Of a stretch of DNA of 64,000 nt, positions 8,719 through 21,770 are shown piece after piece (within the stretch, counting starts at the first letter, position 1; each line of letters starts with the position of its first letter). A program made the position numbers and the translations under genes. The stretch is from the NCBI RefSeq assembly GCF_000264905.1, contig NW_006763136.1, positions 43,934 to 107,933 on the forward strand. The letters run 5' to 3'. Source of the DNA: Stereum hirsutum FP-91666 SS1. Its lineage: Eukaryota; Basidiomycota; Agaricomycetes; Russulales; Stereaceae. The notes under the pieces were generated by a model. The model had not been told where the DNA came from, made no database searches, and saw only the letters and a program-made list of their open reading frames with translations.

Positions 8719-10916
8719 GGTGATAGCTAAAGGATATGAGCAGAGGAGGATTATGGATAACAGTAGAGATCGCGCTGAAGACGAGGACAAAGACGGAGCG
8801 CAACGAGAGGCTGGGCTCAGGCTGCAGGTCCTTATAGTCTTCGCCTGGGGATCACATCACCGCAAAGCGCAGAGTGGCGCAAGTACATCGCATTGCACTG
8901 CACCGTCCTTGAAAGATGTTTTTAGATCCTCATACAAGTCACAATGTTCCAAGTATCGAAGTCGTTGACCCAAGTTGAGAGAGTTATCCTCAGTCTCTAA
9001 CTTTTCAATCCAGCCATGGCTAGTTTCCAAGATCAACCGGCCGAAGATGTCTTGACCTCCTGCTGAGAAGGTCTTTATTAGCGGCGACTCCGAGGATCAT
9101 GGAAGTAGTAGCGAACAGAGAAATCGTGGGAAGTCCAAACGCCACAGAAAGTCAAAGACGCAAATAAAGGACACAAATAAAGCCACGTGTCTTTCGGTCA
9201 AACGCGTCCCGAATTTGTCCCGAGTGGTGACAGCGAGTCCTGACTCCTGCAGCTACCAAAAAGCCAACCAAAAGTTGTACACTCTCGCACAAACTTGCTT
9301 CACCTCTTTAATATGGTCCGTTCATATCAGCTCGCGGCATGATAATGGGTACGATGTGTTTCATTGACTTTTATGACCGAGAACTGCGCCTTCACTGCGC
9401 CATCATACTATTTCAACGTGTTCCTTACGCCCAACTTACGCCCGTAGCATAGAATCTATTGTTCACCTTATGGGCTTGTAATGTTGACTCTCGTCAGATT
9501 CCTACGTGCGGTCGCTCGTTTGCTTCCTAACTCGGCACCGGGTAGGTCTTCGGGGACGCACCAAGCAGGCATCCTCAGGCTCTTGCCACCTTCCGTGACT
9601 CGGGATCGTCTTCAGACGACATTGCACCCCGATGTATGGGCCAGCTTCTGTTGCCGAGACTTTGTCGGGCATCATTTTGAAGGGCAATTCTCAATTCAAC
9701 GGTCTTTAACTTTTCATATTCTTCTTAAAGCTCTGGTGCCTCGTTTGGAGCTTCGGCTTGAATTGCACGGACTTTCAAGACGGGATGTACTGGCTCGCGA
9801 TGAGCCTTCCATGATCCCATGCTGTGGACCAACCGTGTTCGATCTATATACGGTGCTCGTGCCCTTGCACAGATCAGGAAGAACTCTCGCAGATCCATGT
9901 GAAAGGCGAGCCTTTTCTCTTGGCATGCCGCCGTGTTCTTTCTTCGCATCGATCATCTACAGGTACTATGGTTCCATTGGCGCATGAGTTTCTTTTCACG
10001 GTATCGATGCCGTCGGTGGAACCATCCTGCCCTTTCCCGCATGGTTAAATTCATGAAAGTGCAAATTGCTGATGGATGTGCACAGTGCTTCTCTAATTGA
10101 GAAACACACTGGTTATTCTCGTTTATGACGAGCACCATTGGTGCTTATTATAACGTGCCTCAACCGTGTAACCGCAGAGAACGATGACCATACATTGTGT
10201 GTTTGGCTCACATAAATCATGCATCTCTGACAGTGGCCCGGAGCAATGGACTTGTTCTCCAACGGAACCATTGCAAGAACGTAACAAGGCTGTTCAGGCG
10301 GTGTCGTGTTCCTTGTCGCGAGCTGTGCTGTCGATTTTACCCGGAAATAATGTGGCTTTGAATAATACTGCGGTTTATTAGCTTCCAGTGGGTCGGAAGC
10401 TTTGGCCGGCGGGGCATTTGCTGGCAACTCTGACAAGCCCTTGTCTCTAGCACGAACATTCGCTCGAAAATCCCGAACGAATGGTATTATCCCACCACTT
10501 ACCACGGTCCATGGGTGCAGCAGAGGTGAAACGCTTGTGTCTAGCAAGTAAGATATTTGTGTTTGGTTCGTCGAGAGCAAAATCTCACAGTCAAGCTTAC
10601 CCGCCAACCTGCTGGTTCGTACGTTCACGAAGTCTCCATCGGGTGGCAGTCTGTTGTAGCCTGACCTGCGGTAGAAGGCGCTGCTGGCCCATCCCCTTGT
10701 TGAGGTGGGGATGTACTCCCTACGGACACGGAGCCGTGCACGGAGCGGATGCTATATCGCCTTCCCTGGTGGAGATGCCGTCCTGGATTTAAGCAGACGA
10801 GACGCTTTGCGGTTTTCGCCTACACACATTCGCCCACTCCTCGGTTAGGCATCTCTCGCCGGTCGCAGCTTCACGACCTTTAGCGACCCTCATCATTCAT
10901 TCACGTCGCTTTAATC
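8719..10916. other. Intergenic stretch with one decayed frame
   Basis: No intact gene is recognised between the unknown minus-strand gene and the TmpA-like gene. A coding-like minus frame broken by stops is listed separately (9527-9949). Confidence 0.4.
9527..9949 (-). pseudogene. Coding-like frame interrupted by three stops
   Basis: One minus-strand frame reads as protein-like (LREFFLICARARAPYIDR, then a charged region with EEYEKLKTVELRIALQND). It is interrupted by TAA (9725-9727), TGA (9575-9577) and TAG (9527-9529). Each stop is one C-to-T change away from CAA, CGA or CAG. No family is recognised, and chance is possible. Confidence 0.25.
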
Positions 10917-13265
10917 ATGACTACGCCACGCAATCCTGAGATGGCTGCTCCCGCCTACGACGACGCAGAGAAGGGCTTGCACGAGACTCCGCAGCACCAA
11001 ATGACAGTGGTTCAATACGACTATCCTAAGGACGAGAAGAAGGACCCCAGCCTGATTACCCCAACCGTCATCCCAGCTCCTTCACCGCCGAAGCCGTCAG
11101 CCCCGAAGCCTGTCTCAAAGAGAAGAAAGGTGTCAAACTGGATTGTCTTTCAGTTGTGGTTCAACACATACAGGTATGTGGTTCAGATGGTCCAATTTGC
11201 TTTCCGATTTTCCGACTCGGTGCTCACGATCCCATACAGGAAACTTTTCACCTTTGTGTTCACCTTGAACATGATCGGCATCGGTCTAGCAGCGTCCGGA
11301 CACTGGCCATACGCCATTCAGTTCAATGGCGCTATGGCGCTTGGCAACCTCAATTTTGCCGTTCTTATGCGTAACGAGGTATTTGGTCGGTTCCTCTACC
11401 TTTTCGTCAATACTCTCTTCGCCAAGGTTTGTCTCCTTCTTATACGCTCCGACCTTTCTATGTTAATTGTTACTTCTACCTAGTGGACCCCATTAAAGTG
11501 GCGTCTGGGCTGCACATCCGTCCTTCAGGTACCATCTCTCTCTTTCTTCCGTTCACTTTCCAGTCTAATGAATATCTCAGCATCTCGGCGGTATTCACAG
11601 CGGATGCGCTGTCTCTGGAATTTCCTGGCTATTGCTGAAGGTTGTTCGGAACTGGATAAATCGCGACGTCCAACCCAACCCTATCCTCGTAATGGGTACG
11701 GTCACCAACCTCTCCCTGATTATCGCGGCAATCAGTGCATTCCCCTGGGTACGCAACACTCACCATAAGTAGGTTGCTCTGTCGGATTCGCGACGTTTCA
11801 AATATGAACTGACATCTTTTCAGCGTCTTCGAACGCCACCATCGTTTCGTTGGCTGGACTGCTCTCATCCTCACCTGTACGTACATTGATCACGCAGGTG
11901 TCGTGACTTGAAGTGACGCTCCTCTATGCAGGGATCTTCACGTTACTTGGTGACTCATTCGACACTACCACGCAAACATGGAACTCCAATGGTATGCACA
12001 TCGTCCATCAGCAGGACTTCTGGTACACCATGGGTATGAGCGTGGTGTGAGTATAAGGCCTCATGATCTCATGAAAGGCTGCTGACCTTGTCATTTTCAG
12101 CATCGTTCTTCCATGGATCTGTACTCGTAAAGTCGACGTGGATATTGAACTGGTGAGTCGGCTTTGTGAGCTCCGTCGCCACTGAGCCATTCAAACAATT
12201 CTCGTTTGTCTAGCCATCGCCCAAGGTCGCCATTCTGCGATTCAAGCGCGGGATGCAGCAAGGGCTGCTTGCTCGTGTGAGTCGCTCTGCCGTCATGGAG
12301 TACCACGCCTTTGGTATCATATCGTATGTCTGTTATTTTGGGATCCATGAACCATCTTCTCACATTTCGCTCCCTGGCCAGTGAGGGGACGCACGCAAAA
12401 TACCACTACCTCATCTGCGGTGTGCAGGGCGATTTCACTCGCAGCCTTGTAAATGACCCGCCCCGACAAATCTGGACGCGAGAGCTAAAGGTTGGTCTTC
12501 ACCACTACCACGATACTCTCCTGATTCGTTCGCATCGCTCCCGACTGCTCCCATTCTCCCATTGCGTCCTACTTTCGCAAATGATAGGCGTCGTCTTTCA
12601 GTTTTCTCACTCACGCTTGTCAATTATAGTTCGCCGGTGTCTCGAATACTTCCACGCTCTACAAGCGTGGTATCCGGATATGCACTGGTACCGGCTTGGG
12701 CGCTGCGCTTTCCACTTGTCTGCAGAGCCCTAATTGGTGAGCCATATCCACTGCTTAGATACACGGTGCATATTGTCAAACTCGTCGTCATATGAATTTT
12801 GTTTAGGTATCTAATTTGGATTGGTACGCTCCATTCTTCCAATCGATATCCGTTATGGTGCTGATTGGACCCGCCCTCTTTTCCACCCTACTGTGCGAAC
12901 GAACCCACAGGCTCCGACCAAGAAAAGACGTTCGGACCTACCATCAGCGGCCTGATTCACCGCCACATTGGCCCTGAGCGTCTGCTGCTGTGGGACAGCA
13001 AGGTACGGGGTGGAAGACCCGACACCATGAAGATTCTGAAAGAGGTCTATCGAGAGTGGAATGCTGAAGGTACTGTGCATTTTTTCTGCCGTGTTGAAGC
13101 GCAAAGAACTGACTGTCGTTGGCCATTTACGAACGCATGACAGTGGTGTTCATCACGTCGAACTGGCTCGGAAACAAGGAAATCCAAGAAGGATGCAAGG
13201 AAGCTGGGATCCCCGCGTTTGGGACACTCTGGGATTTCGTGCGTACTTTCCATCTCTCTTGCTGA
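10917..13265 (+). CDS. TmpA-like integral membrane oxidoreductase
   Basis: Twelve exons join in frame (10917-11426, 11484-11528, 11581-11768, 11824-11876, 11932-12046, 12101-12152, 12214-12323, 12382-12490, 12630-12736, 12807-12823, 12911-13069, 13144 onward), about 520 aa. After a Pro-rich cytosolic N-terminus come several membrane helices (LFTFVFTLNMIGIGLAASGH; MGTVTNLSLIIAAISAFPWV; RHHRFVGWTALILTWIFTLL). The C-terminal part is a soluble nucleotide-binding-type domain with RICTGTGLGAALSTCLQ (GxGxG), then LLLWDSKVRGGRPDTMKIL, and it ends FGTLWDF. This layout matches the fungal TmpA family, linked in Aspergillus to an oxidoreductase signal for sporulation. The end is ambiguous: reading on from 13239 adds VRTFHLSC and stops at 13265, while splicing a 186-bp intron gives an immediate TGA at 13425-13427. 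The 17-bp exon is supported by frame on both sides. Confidence 0.8.
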
Positions 13266-14810
13266 TTTCCCGACCAACCACAATCATACCCCACCACTCG
13301 CTTCCTGCTTCTCACCGAGACACTTATCCATCCCATCCTATAACCTTCTTACACACGATTATGGAGCGCACGTTACTGACCACCGATCAACCTGTTCCTT
13401 GGCATTCTATATTTTTATCTGCAGTGATCTCACTAAGTATTCCGTCGACCTCTCGGATATACAGCAACTGGACTGTCCGAGTCGTGTTATTGTACCTAGC
13501 TATCCCCGTGCCCTCCTCTTCATGTCCATAGTCGTCCTATCCGCACATTAGAGTCTCCACGTTTATCTCCTCTTACCCAACTCCACGCACCACTTCTTCC
13601 TCCTAACTTTCCCCTCTCCCTATTTACGGTATCGATTCCATCATTTACAATCCTAAACCTCACGCTATCATATTTTCATCTCTCGCTGTCCCACTGTACT
13701 TCACTCATCTCATGGGGTTGACGCTAACGTATATTTGGGTCCGTTGGGAGGTAGAACTGGGAATCAGGGATGCACATGCGCAGAATATATATTTCCCTCG
13801 TGTATGGTGAACGTTTCGACAGAAGCGTCGCATTCATGGGAGCGAGTGCCGGGCCGATGATGATACAGGAAAACAGGATACGACATTCAAAGGAGCATAT
13901 CATGGTCTCGATCGTGCGAAATTTACAAGTAGCTGAACGAAGACATCCAACGAGCTGGAGGTGAAAGGCGAGAACTCGGAGCCTGGCAGCAGAATCAGGA
14001 GCCTTACTAGCATGTCTCTGAACATAATATACAGATCCTACCTAAAACGTGAGCGTTACTTCCACAACTCGTGGATGATATGGCTCGTCCTCGACAACTT
14101 GAACGATGACGATCAAGCAAGAAGCGGAAGTGAGTAAAAAATGACCACCGCGATCGAAGGGTCGATAACGGCCAACCCAGGGGAGGGATGAAGATAACAT
14201 GTACAACGTTTCAGCCCCATGGGTAGCAAACGGGCAGCATAGCGTTGCGCGAGGTTGAGCGCGGCCTTTGAACGAGTGTTGAACGAAGGTAAGGACCAAA
14301 CCGGGACCACCCGATTGGATGCCACACGTTTACGCCTGTGGCCCACGATCATCCTCGGACTCTTCAATCGAGCTTCGTATTTCTCAGCTCGCTCTAACCT
14401 TCAATCTCTTATCACCAGCAGTCCGAACCTCGCCACGTACCCCCTCCACCGACTCACTCCCACCTCCGGACCTACGCGTATGCAGAGAAAAAAAGAGAGT
14501 TCCATTACTTTTCACACTCCACATCCACCCAGTACTCAACGTCAACAATCCACCCTCGGAACCGCAATCAAGCGGCCCGAGACCAATCGTAACAAACCCA
14601 CGGCACCCAGCCAACCAGCCAACCAGCCAACCAATCCTAATCACACGAACTTAAGTTATTTTTGAGCCCCTTCGTCCAAGCCACCGAGCACAAACCCATC
14701 CGTCCCACCACAAGACCGTCCGCTACCCCAACCGTCGTACATCGGCCCGACCGCCTCTGAGCGATGCGAGTCCGTGCACGAAAGGCCGTAAAAGGAGAGT
14801 TGGAACAGGT
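13266..14810. other. Convergent intergenic region
   Basis: It lies between the 3' ends of the TmpA-like gene (+) and SEC61 (-). Only short unconvincing frames and a simple repeat are seen. Confidence 0.5.
14607..14636. repeat. Short CCAACCAG tandem repeat
   Basis: Three to four imperfect 8-bp units occur in a row. It is a simple-sequence tract. Confidence 0.7.
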
Positions 14811-16835
14811 TTAGATGAAGTCCCCGAGTGCCTGCATCTCAGGCCCACCCGATTCCCTCATGCCGATCTCCCAGTCTACAAATCAAGATCATCAAACAAG
14901 TCAGTACATCGGGCGTTCAACATTCAACATTTGGGGGGGAGAGAAAGGGTGAAGGAGAAGAAACGCACAGCTGTAAATGATGGTGACAGCCATCAGGATA
15001 CCCGTCCCGCTTCCAATCGCACCCATAAGGTCTGCCGAGACAGACAAGAGGCCGAGGATGGCTCCTCCGAACGCGGCGGCGGTGGGGATGACGCGCTTCA
15101 GCTCCTTGTACATGGACCCTTCACGGTGGCCGGCCATGACCTAACGAACAGCACAGTCATAAGCATTACTGAACGGACAGGAGTAAGGGGGATGGACGCA
15201 CCATTTGTTGATCCTTCAACTGCTTGGCAATATCGCGAGGACCGGAGCCGGAGACTTCGATCCAGGTCTTGGAGAATGCGGCACAGGCGGTGACCATGAA
15301 GGCGATGTAGATGACGGTGTGGATAGGATCGGTAAGGGCGGCGGAGAGGGTGTGCGGTGGCGACATGTAGTACGCGATACCGGAGACGGCGGCGAGCTGG
15401 GGCGAATCTTGCATAGGCTAGGTAGAACAAGAGTGGCGTAAGGTGGCGAGCAACTACGACGTTGAAAAAAAGAAAACGTACCTCCCAAGTACCAAGGAGC
15501 TTAACGAAGAGGTTATCGGGGAAACGCGAGGCGAGCATTTGCGAGACGATGAAGACGTTGGACGTGAGCGCAGACTCGAGCATGATGGGCATGTTCGAAG
15601 TGTAGAACAACTTGACGGGATATGACCCTCTCTGTCCCCTGAACCTGTTGCTCTTCACTGGGATCTCCAACCTGAACCCTTGCAAGTAGATAACCACAGC
15701 GAAAACCACGACCGTCGCAATCAAATTCATAACATTCGGCAACCTCTCCCTCCAGAACGCCTCCCTCAGCGCACGGCCCTTGTCGTTCCAAGTGAACAAA
15801 AGGTGGAACAAGCTGACGATAGCGCCCTCGAACTCGGGGCCACGGCCGGTGTTGATCGTGGTAGGCGAGAAGGCCTTCCAGACGATGGATTCGCAGATGT
15901 TGGTGGCGATGAAGAGGGAGATGCCGGAGCCGAGACCGTATCCTTTTTGGAGGAGTTCGTCGAGGAGAATGACGATGAGGGCTGCGGCGACGAGTTGGAT
16001 GATGAGGAGAAGACAGACGCCGGCGCCGATGTCGCGGGGTTGGCCGTAGAGACCGGTGAGCACGTAGACGGTTGCTTGGCCGAGAGAGATGATCATGGCA
16101 AAGACTGGATAACGAATTCAGTTTCTTAGTTTTGCATATACGAAACGACACAAACGGAGAAAAGAGCGACGCAGAAGTTCTGGAGTAATACGCTATGGAG
16201 ATGTGATAGCATGAAGTATGTTCTGTGGCGTCAAAGTGTGGCCCAACTTGGCGTCACGACGGACGCGCCAGAAGAATTGATCTCCTTGTCTTCGTTCTGG
16301 TGAAGACGCGTGCACGACGCCAGGAGAACAGAAATACAAAACAGGAGGTATGTCAAACACGCACGTTTCTGAGCACCGCTGAACAGAGCCCTGTCCTCCT
16401 TGAGTGAAAAGTCGACCTCGATCAAGTTCGCACCGGCAAGAAGTTGCATGATCATCCCGGAGGTGACGATGGGTGAGATACCGAGTTCCATGAGCGTTCC
16501 ACGGTTAGAGGCGAGGATGACACGCATCCAGTAGAGCGGGTCAGACGAGTCGGAGGACATGATGCCGTAGAGCGGGACCTGGGAGCAGACCAAGAAGATG
16601 AGGAGCGTGACGGCCGTCCATAGTACTTTCTGGTTAAAGGGAACCTATTACAAGCGAGTATAAGTGACTGCCAGTACGCCGAAATAAGAGTACAAACATA
16701 CTTTGCGGTCGGGCGAGGAGACCTCTGGCAGGATCGGCAGGAACGGACGGACGAGGTTCAAAAACCGGACTACAAAGACATAGGTTGAGCAAACTATATC
16801 CCACAAACGGAAATGAAAGACATACAGCCGCTCAT
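14811..16835 (-). CDS. SEC61: Protein translocon subunit SEC61 alpha
   Basis: Seven exons (16835-16826, 16769-16702, 16644-16365, 16104-15482, 15417-15202, 15140-14969, 14875-14811) give 477 aa, the usual family length, with every junction in frame. The first exon is only 10 bp and encodes MSG plus one base. It joins [17 protein letters not shown] and the second exon ends SSPDRK. Other conserved stretches are [60 protein letters not shown] and the C-terminal [20 protein letters not shown]. It forms the channel of the ER membrane for co- and post-translational protein import. It is complete, with no unusual residues noticed. The region upstream of 16835 should hold its promoter. Confidence 0.97.
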
Positions 16836-17567
16836 GACTGAGAGAAAGAGCGGACGAGACGGCGGGGAAGACGAGTAGAATAGAGAAAGCTTGGATGAGT
16901 CCCGTAACGCGACTTGCAACGTCGACCGCGGACGTGGCAGGCCAAACACGCCATAATATCGCCACGCGACTGACCGCGTCCAGGCGTGGCACTAGCTTTG
17001 CAAATGTGGCACTAATGTTTTCGTAAAGGCAGGACGAAAACTATTGGACGGCTGGTATCATCAGCAGTTAGTATTCAGTGTGAAAGAGTGCAACTACAAG
17101 ATATCGGGGCTGCTGTTCGATGCAGTGAGGGTATCGGTGTGGGAGGGCCTATTGCTGACACGGTGCCAGTCCGCGAGATGGCAGGGCTGGGCAGATGAGA
17201 GCAAGCATTTAAATTTAAAGCGAGAAAAGGGTATGAAATAGTAAGAACATTGATGCGACAGTGGTGGAAAGATCAAAAAACGAAGGAGAATAAGCATAGA
17301 GGTCAAACCCACCAAGAACAGCGCCGGGTGGCGGGTGGTACCCGCCGTCACCATAGATCGCATCGCCCAACACGAACATGGATGAACAAAGGGGGAAAAA
17401 AAGAGTGGTAGGCAGTACCAAGGGGGATAGAACATGAAGAACAGGAAAAGGGACTGCGGCATTGCGTACAGAAACTGAGAGAGATTATATCAAGAATATA
17501 ATCCAAGACATGCATCGAAGAAACCAAGCTCGCGAAACCTGCACAAAGAAAGGCAAAGGTAGAAGAA
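16836..17567. other. Intergenic region between two minus-strand genes
   Basis: It should contain the SEC61 promoter and the 3' UTR of the PH-domain gene. No further gene is seen. Confidence 0.5.
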
Positions 17568-20500
17568 TCATACCCCATCCACAAAGTCCAACGCTGCATC
17601 GAACCCCTTCACCCACTTCTCCGGACTAAACGCCTTCCCCCTCGTAATCCCCTTCACCAACTTCTTCCCCTTTCCTTTCTCCTTGTCCTTGTCCTTCTCC
17701 ACCCCTACCACCTGGACCGTCGTTGTGGCCACCGATTGTCCACTACTTCCACCGGTACCCCCACTATTCGAACTCTTCGTCTCGCTCCGCGCATCCATCT
17801 CCCGCACCGTGTGCCTTGTATCCGTCCTGTGCAGCACTGGATCCTCGTCTGCGCGACTTGGTCGGTGCGATATGGGAGGAAAGGGCGGGGAAGTCGAAGA
17901 GGATGCGCCGTCTGGACGATTCGCACTACCACCACCGCCACCGCCACCGCCACCACCACCACCACCAATCCCGCCCAACGCAGCGCTCAACCGCTTCCAT
18001 TCCGTCTTCGCCAATCCCGACCTATGACGGTGCGGAGCGTTATGATCGTTGGACTTCATTCCGAAAGTCGGGTGTTGCGTGAAGTCGGCTGGATCGAATG
18101 AGGACGACGACGGCGAGGTGAGACTGGCAGAAGGAGTTGTTGTTGTGGAGGTATAAGAGGTAGGGGGCGGGACGGCGGCGGCCACGGGTCGTGTTCTCGT
18201 AGAGGAGGAATGCATGTGCGTGTTGGGCCGTGGGTGGTGTTGAGGAGGTGCGGGTAGGAGATCGTCTTCTGGGTCCACAGGCGGCAGAGCAGGAAGCGAC
18301 TTCTCCTTCTTCTTCCCATCAACTACCTTATCTCTCTCTTTCTCCTTCCCCTTGTCTTTCTTCTTCCCCTTACTCTTCTTCTCCACATGTCCCTCCTTCA
18401 CCTTCCTCCCCAACCCCAGCTCCTCCACCCAGCTCTGTTTCCTTCCCTCCGTAATAACATCCTCGACAGCTTCCTCCCTCGCCTTTGCCTTCCCCTTCGC
18501 CTTCCGCGCATCTCTCTCCTCCGCCTTCCCATTCCCATACCCCAATCCCAAAGCCCTCGGCACACCCCCACCGCCGCCCTCCCTCTCCACCATCACCAAA
18601 CTCCTATTCCTCACGACACCACCGACACTAACCGTACTCGTCGTCGTCCCGCTCCGTACGCCCTGATCGTCAACCGTTAATAGCGCAGGGTACGACGGGT
18701 CGAGCGGAGCTAGGGAGATGGGAATGCCTAAACCTAGACTGGCAGCCGTAGGAGAGAGTGGGCGAGAGGAAGAAGTGGGGGAGAGAGGTCGGGATGAGGT
18801 ACGGCTATGGTGGTGATGAGTCGACGAAGGACCGGCTTGATCCTGTGGAGGATAGGGATAGGAGTACGATTCGAGCGTAGCAGGGGACGTCGACCCCGAC
18901 GCGAACAACGTCGACGAATCGTGCACCGCCCGGATTCGACTCGGCGATTCGAGTGATGTAGACGAAGGGGATGCGAACGGCCGATGCGCGTACCCCATAC
19001 TCGCTGTCTGCACATGATTATGCCTCTTCCCAGCTCCACCTCTCGCCGTCGAAACCTCCACGGTCGTCGAAATGCTCGGCGGCACCATCATCGACGACGG
19101 CGCTGACCCAAGCCGTTCCCTGCCCGCAGTGGGCGTGAAATGCGACTGAGTCGGCGTAGTGGGATATCCGTTCTGTCGATTCAGACTCATCGTCTGCATC
19201 TCCCTCTGCATCTGGAGCCGCTTATGCGCATCCTTGACCTTCCGAGCCTGACGGGGAAGATCGAGCGCCCAGCCGTCCCACTCGCATTCGCTCTCGAGTC
19301 CGTCGTCGCTGCTATCCGTCACCATCTCCATCGCCATCCCGAGCTCCTCGTCGAGGTCGAAACTCGCATGCGCATCCCTCGAATCCGTCTCTCCCTCTTC
19401 CTCCTCTACCCCTTGCGCATAATTCTGATTCTGATTCTGATTCTGCGGCCGACGTCGTGCAGTCGATCCGGACTCCGTCTTCGCAAGCGGCGTCACAGGC
19501 GCAGACCCCGGTCCATCCTCCTGAAGCTGAAGGAACGACCCCACGCCCGAACTATCCGTATCGCCTCTCTTCCTCGTAGATGGTGGACAAACCGACTCCC
19601 GTTCGCTCTCGCTGTCTTCTTCGTCTGGGCCCCAGAGGACGAGCGCCATCGGCGCGCCGACCTCGCCCATCCCCACCCTTTGCGCTTTCCTGGCCACTTC
19701 GGTCCTCCATTCGGGATAGGGCAGGGGTGGGGAGGTTGTGTTCATGCGGTTGTAGGCTTGGAGCGGATTGGAGGAGGAAGAGGAAGAGGATGGGGGAGGG
19801 TAGAATACGGAGGGGGCGAGGGGGGCTTCTCGGTGCAGGATTCGGAGGAGGTTCGTGAACGCTGAAAGTTTGTTAATTAACTGAGATGTCATAACGAAGA
19901 GAAAATGATATGCGACGTACCCGCCAAGTCGACCATGTCCAACACGACCCAGACGCCATCGTCCTCTCCCGCATCAGACCCCGCCCCATCCACCCCATTT
20001 CCATTCCCATTCCGCCTTGCATTCCGCTCATCCACCGAGCCCCTCCTCTTCGCGCCGACGTCATCTCCAGACCTCTTCTTCCCCACTCCCACTTCCGATC
20101 TCGTTCCCTCCTCTCTCGTCGTCGGCAGCCCCAAAGATCCTCTCCTACCCATCATCGGGCCGACTTCGTCCACGCCGCCGGAAGAAGTAGCGATAGTCGC
20201 CCCCGACCACGGATCCGTAAATCCTTCAAACATCGCAGCATGCGCAGATCGCGCCCCATCCGCCTGCGTCGTCTTTGGCCGCATCTCCTTCTCCCTTCTC
20301 TTTTCTCTCTCTCGTTCCGTGCGCTCTACGTCCGTCGCGCGAAATTTGGCACATATAACATAGGTGGGCACGCTGTTTGTTTCTGCATGTCGATCGTGGG
20401 CTGACGAGTTGTGGTTATGTGCGGTGGATTGTGGGGAACCGTATGGATGGGGGTGGGAGTGGGAAGTGGTGGTGGCGGGTGGCGAGGTTGGGTTTATGGC

Positions 20501-21770
20501 GTTGAGGGCGTCGGCGCCACGGAGCTGACAGAGGGTGGCGAGCTCGGAGGTGTGGGCTGGGTGGGAGTCCTGTGAAGGAGAGAATCGTCAATACAATTGT
20601 CGCTCGAATATAACTTTCTGATCAATGCCAGAAAAGAAATAACTCACTGCTCTGTCCTTGAAGAGACTGAGCGTACCCTGATGGACAACGACCCACCTCT
20701 CGCGCCACTCCAACTTTGCCTTCTTCCGCTTCTTGCCTTTATCCTCCCCTTCCTTCTCCCTCCACGCCTCCCGGCCATCCTTCCCATCCTTCTCCTTCCC
20801 CTCCACAACAGACGTCACCGCGTCCGCCGAGCCAATCACCCTCAGCGCCCTCACCCTCGCCTCAAAATACGGCTTCACATACCTCTCTACGTCTCCCCTT
20901 CTCAGCTCCGCGATCGATCCCCCGAGCGGATGCAGCTCCAACAGTTCATTTGGGCGTAGATGGTACCATGCAATCGAAAACGAGTCCTCGAGGATCATGC
21001 CCGTCGAGAACGCGATGAGCGAGTATTGCGTCGTCGGAGGGAGGGAGAGCGAGGACGGGACGGTGGTAAGGCTTGCGGAGGGTTGGAAGACGGAGGGTTG
21101 TTGGGTGTAGGAGGCGAGTGCGGGGCGCGTGGGTCCGTCGTGGGGATAGTCCAAGTCGGAATCGTCGTTCATGTCCAGATAATCGTCCTCCTCGAAATCT
21201 TCTTCGTCCAGTCCTGGCCCTCCTCCTCCGTCACTACCACCAAACGCACCCCGGACAGCACCCACACCGACGCTCTCGCCGTGTCCATCCTCTGATATCC
21301 CCGCTCCGGATGGATTCTCGAACGACGGCCGGGACTTGAACACAGCTGCGAAGGTGATCGGCGAAACAGGTCGATGTCGTGGCGGGTATGGATATCTCGC
21401 ATTGTTATTATTGTTGTTACTGCTGGTGTGGTTGTGGTTGCTGGGATTATTCGTGTCATAAGCACCGCTGGACGTAACGCCGGCGGAAGATGATGAAAAC
21501 GTGGGGGTGGCGAACGTGAACGTGGCCGTAGACGGTGTCGATGGCGGTGCCGTCACTCTCGAGAGTATATACTGCTTCAACTCTGAGATCTTCCAGGACG
21601 AGTCAAAGTGGGATACTATCCATTGGTCGGTCGCGACTATGGGCAAGCGGGAGCACCGACGGTCAGTGTGGCGGCGGGAGGGGAATGCGTACGTAGGCTA
21701 AGCTCATGAATGAGTACGCACCGAATCGGCAGGCGAGGGGAAAGAGGCCATCGACGTGTTCTGTACCCAT
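17568..21770 (-). CDS. Large PH-domain protein with ubiquitin-like N-terminus
   Basis: Four exons (21770-21722, 21636-20648, 20569-19921, 19861-17568) give 1326 aa with all phases matching. The start MGTEHVDGLFPLACRF runs across the first intron into VATDQWIVSHFDSSWKISEL, which looks like a ubiquitin-like or RA-like fold. An acidic and Ser-rich linker follows, then the PH domain: WRERWVVVHQGTLSLFKDRA, then SELATLCQLRGADALNAI, VICAKFRATD and finally WVVLDMVDLAAFTNLLRILH. The domain is split by a long low-complexity insertion. The C-terminal 700 residues are Ser/Pro-rich and disordered, with Lys-rich KGKKKDKGKEKERDK and an uninterrupted poly-Gly run near 17935-17968. It is probably a membrane-associated scaffold or signalling adaptor. 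The role is not known and the family is recognised only by domain. Confidence 0.85.

Noticed and set aside
10113..10628. A 171-codon minus-strand frame
   Set aside because: No recognisable motif, no supporting splice partners and mixed sense. It is kept only as unassigned intergenic sequence.
13239..13427. Last intron of the TmpA-like gene ending directly at a TGA
   Set aside because: At 186 bp it is much longer than the gene's other introns, and reading through gives a stop after 8 codons. It is kept as an alternative, not as the main model.
15513..16151. A 212-codon Arg/His-rich frame opposite in phase to SEC61
   Set aside because: It is a shadow of the SEC61 coding exon in another frame, with composition driven by codon bias.
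19140..19865. A 241-codon plus-strand frame
   Set aside because: It is antisense to the long last exon of the PH-domain gene and follows its codon periodicity.
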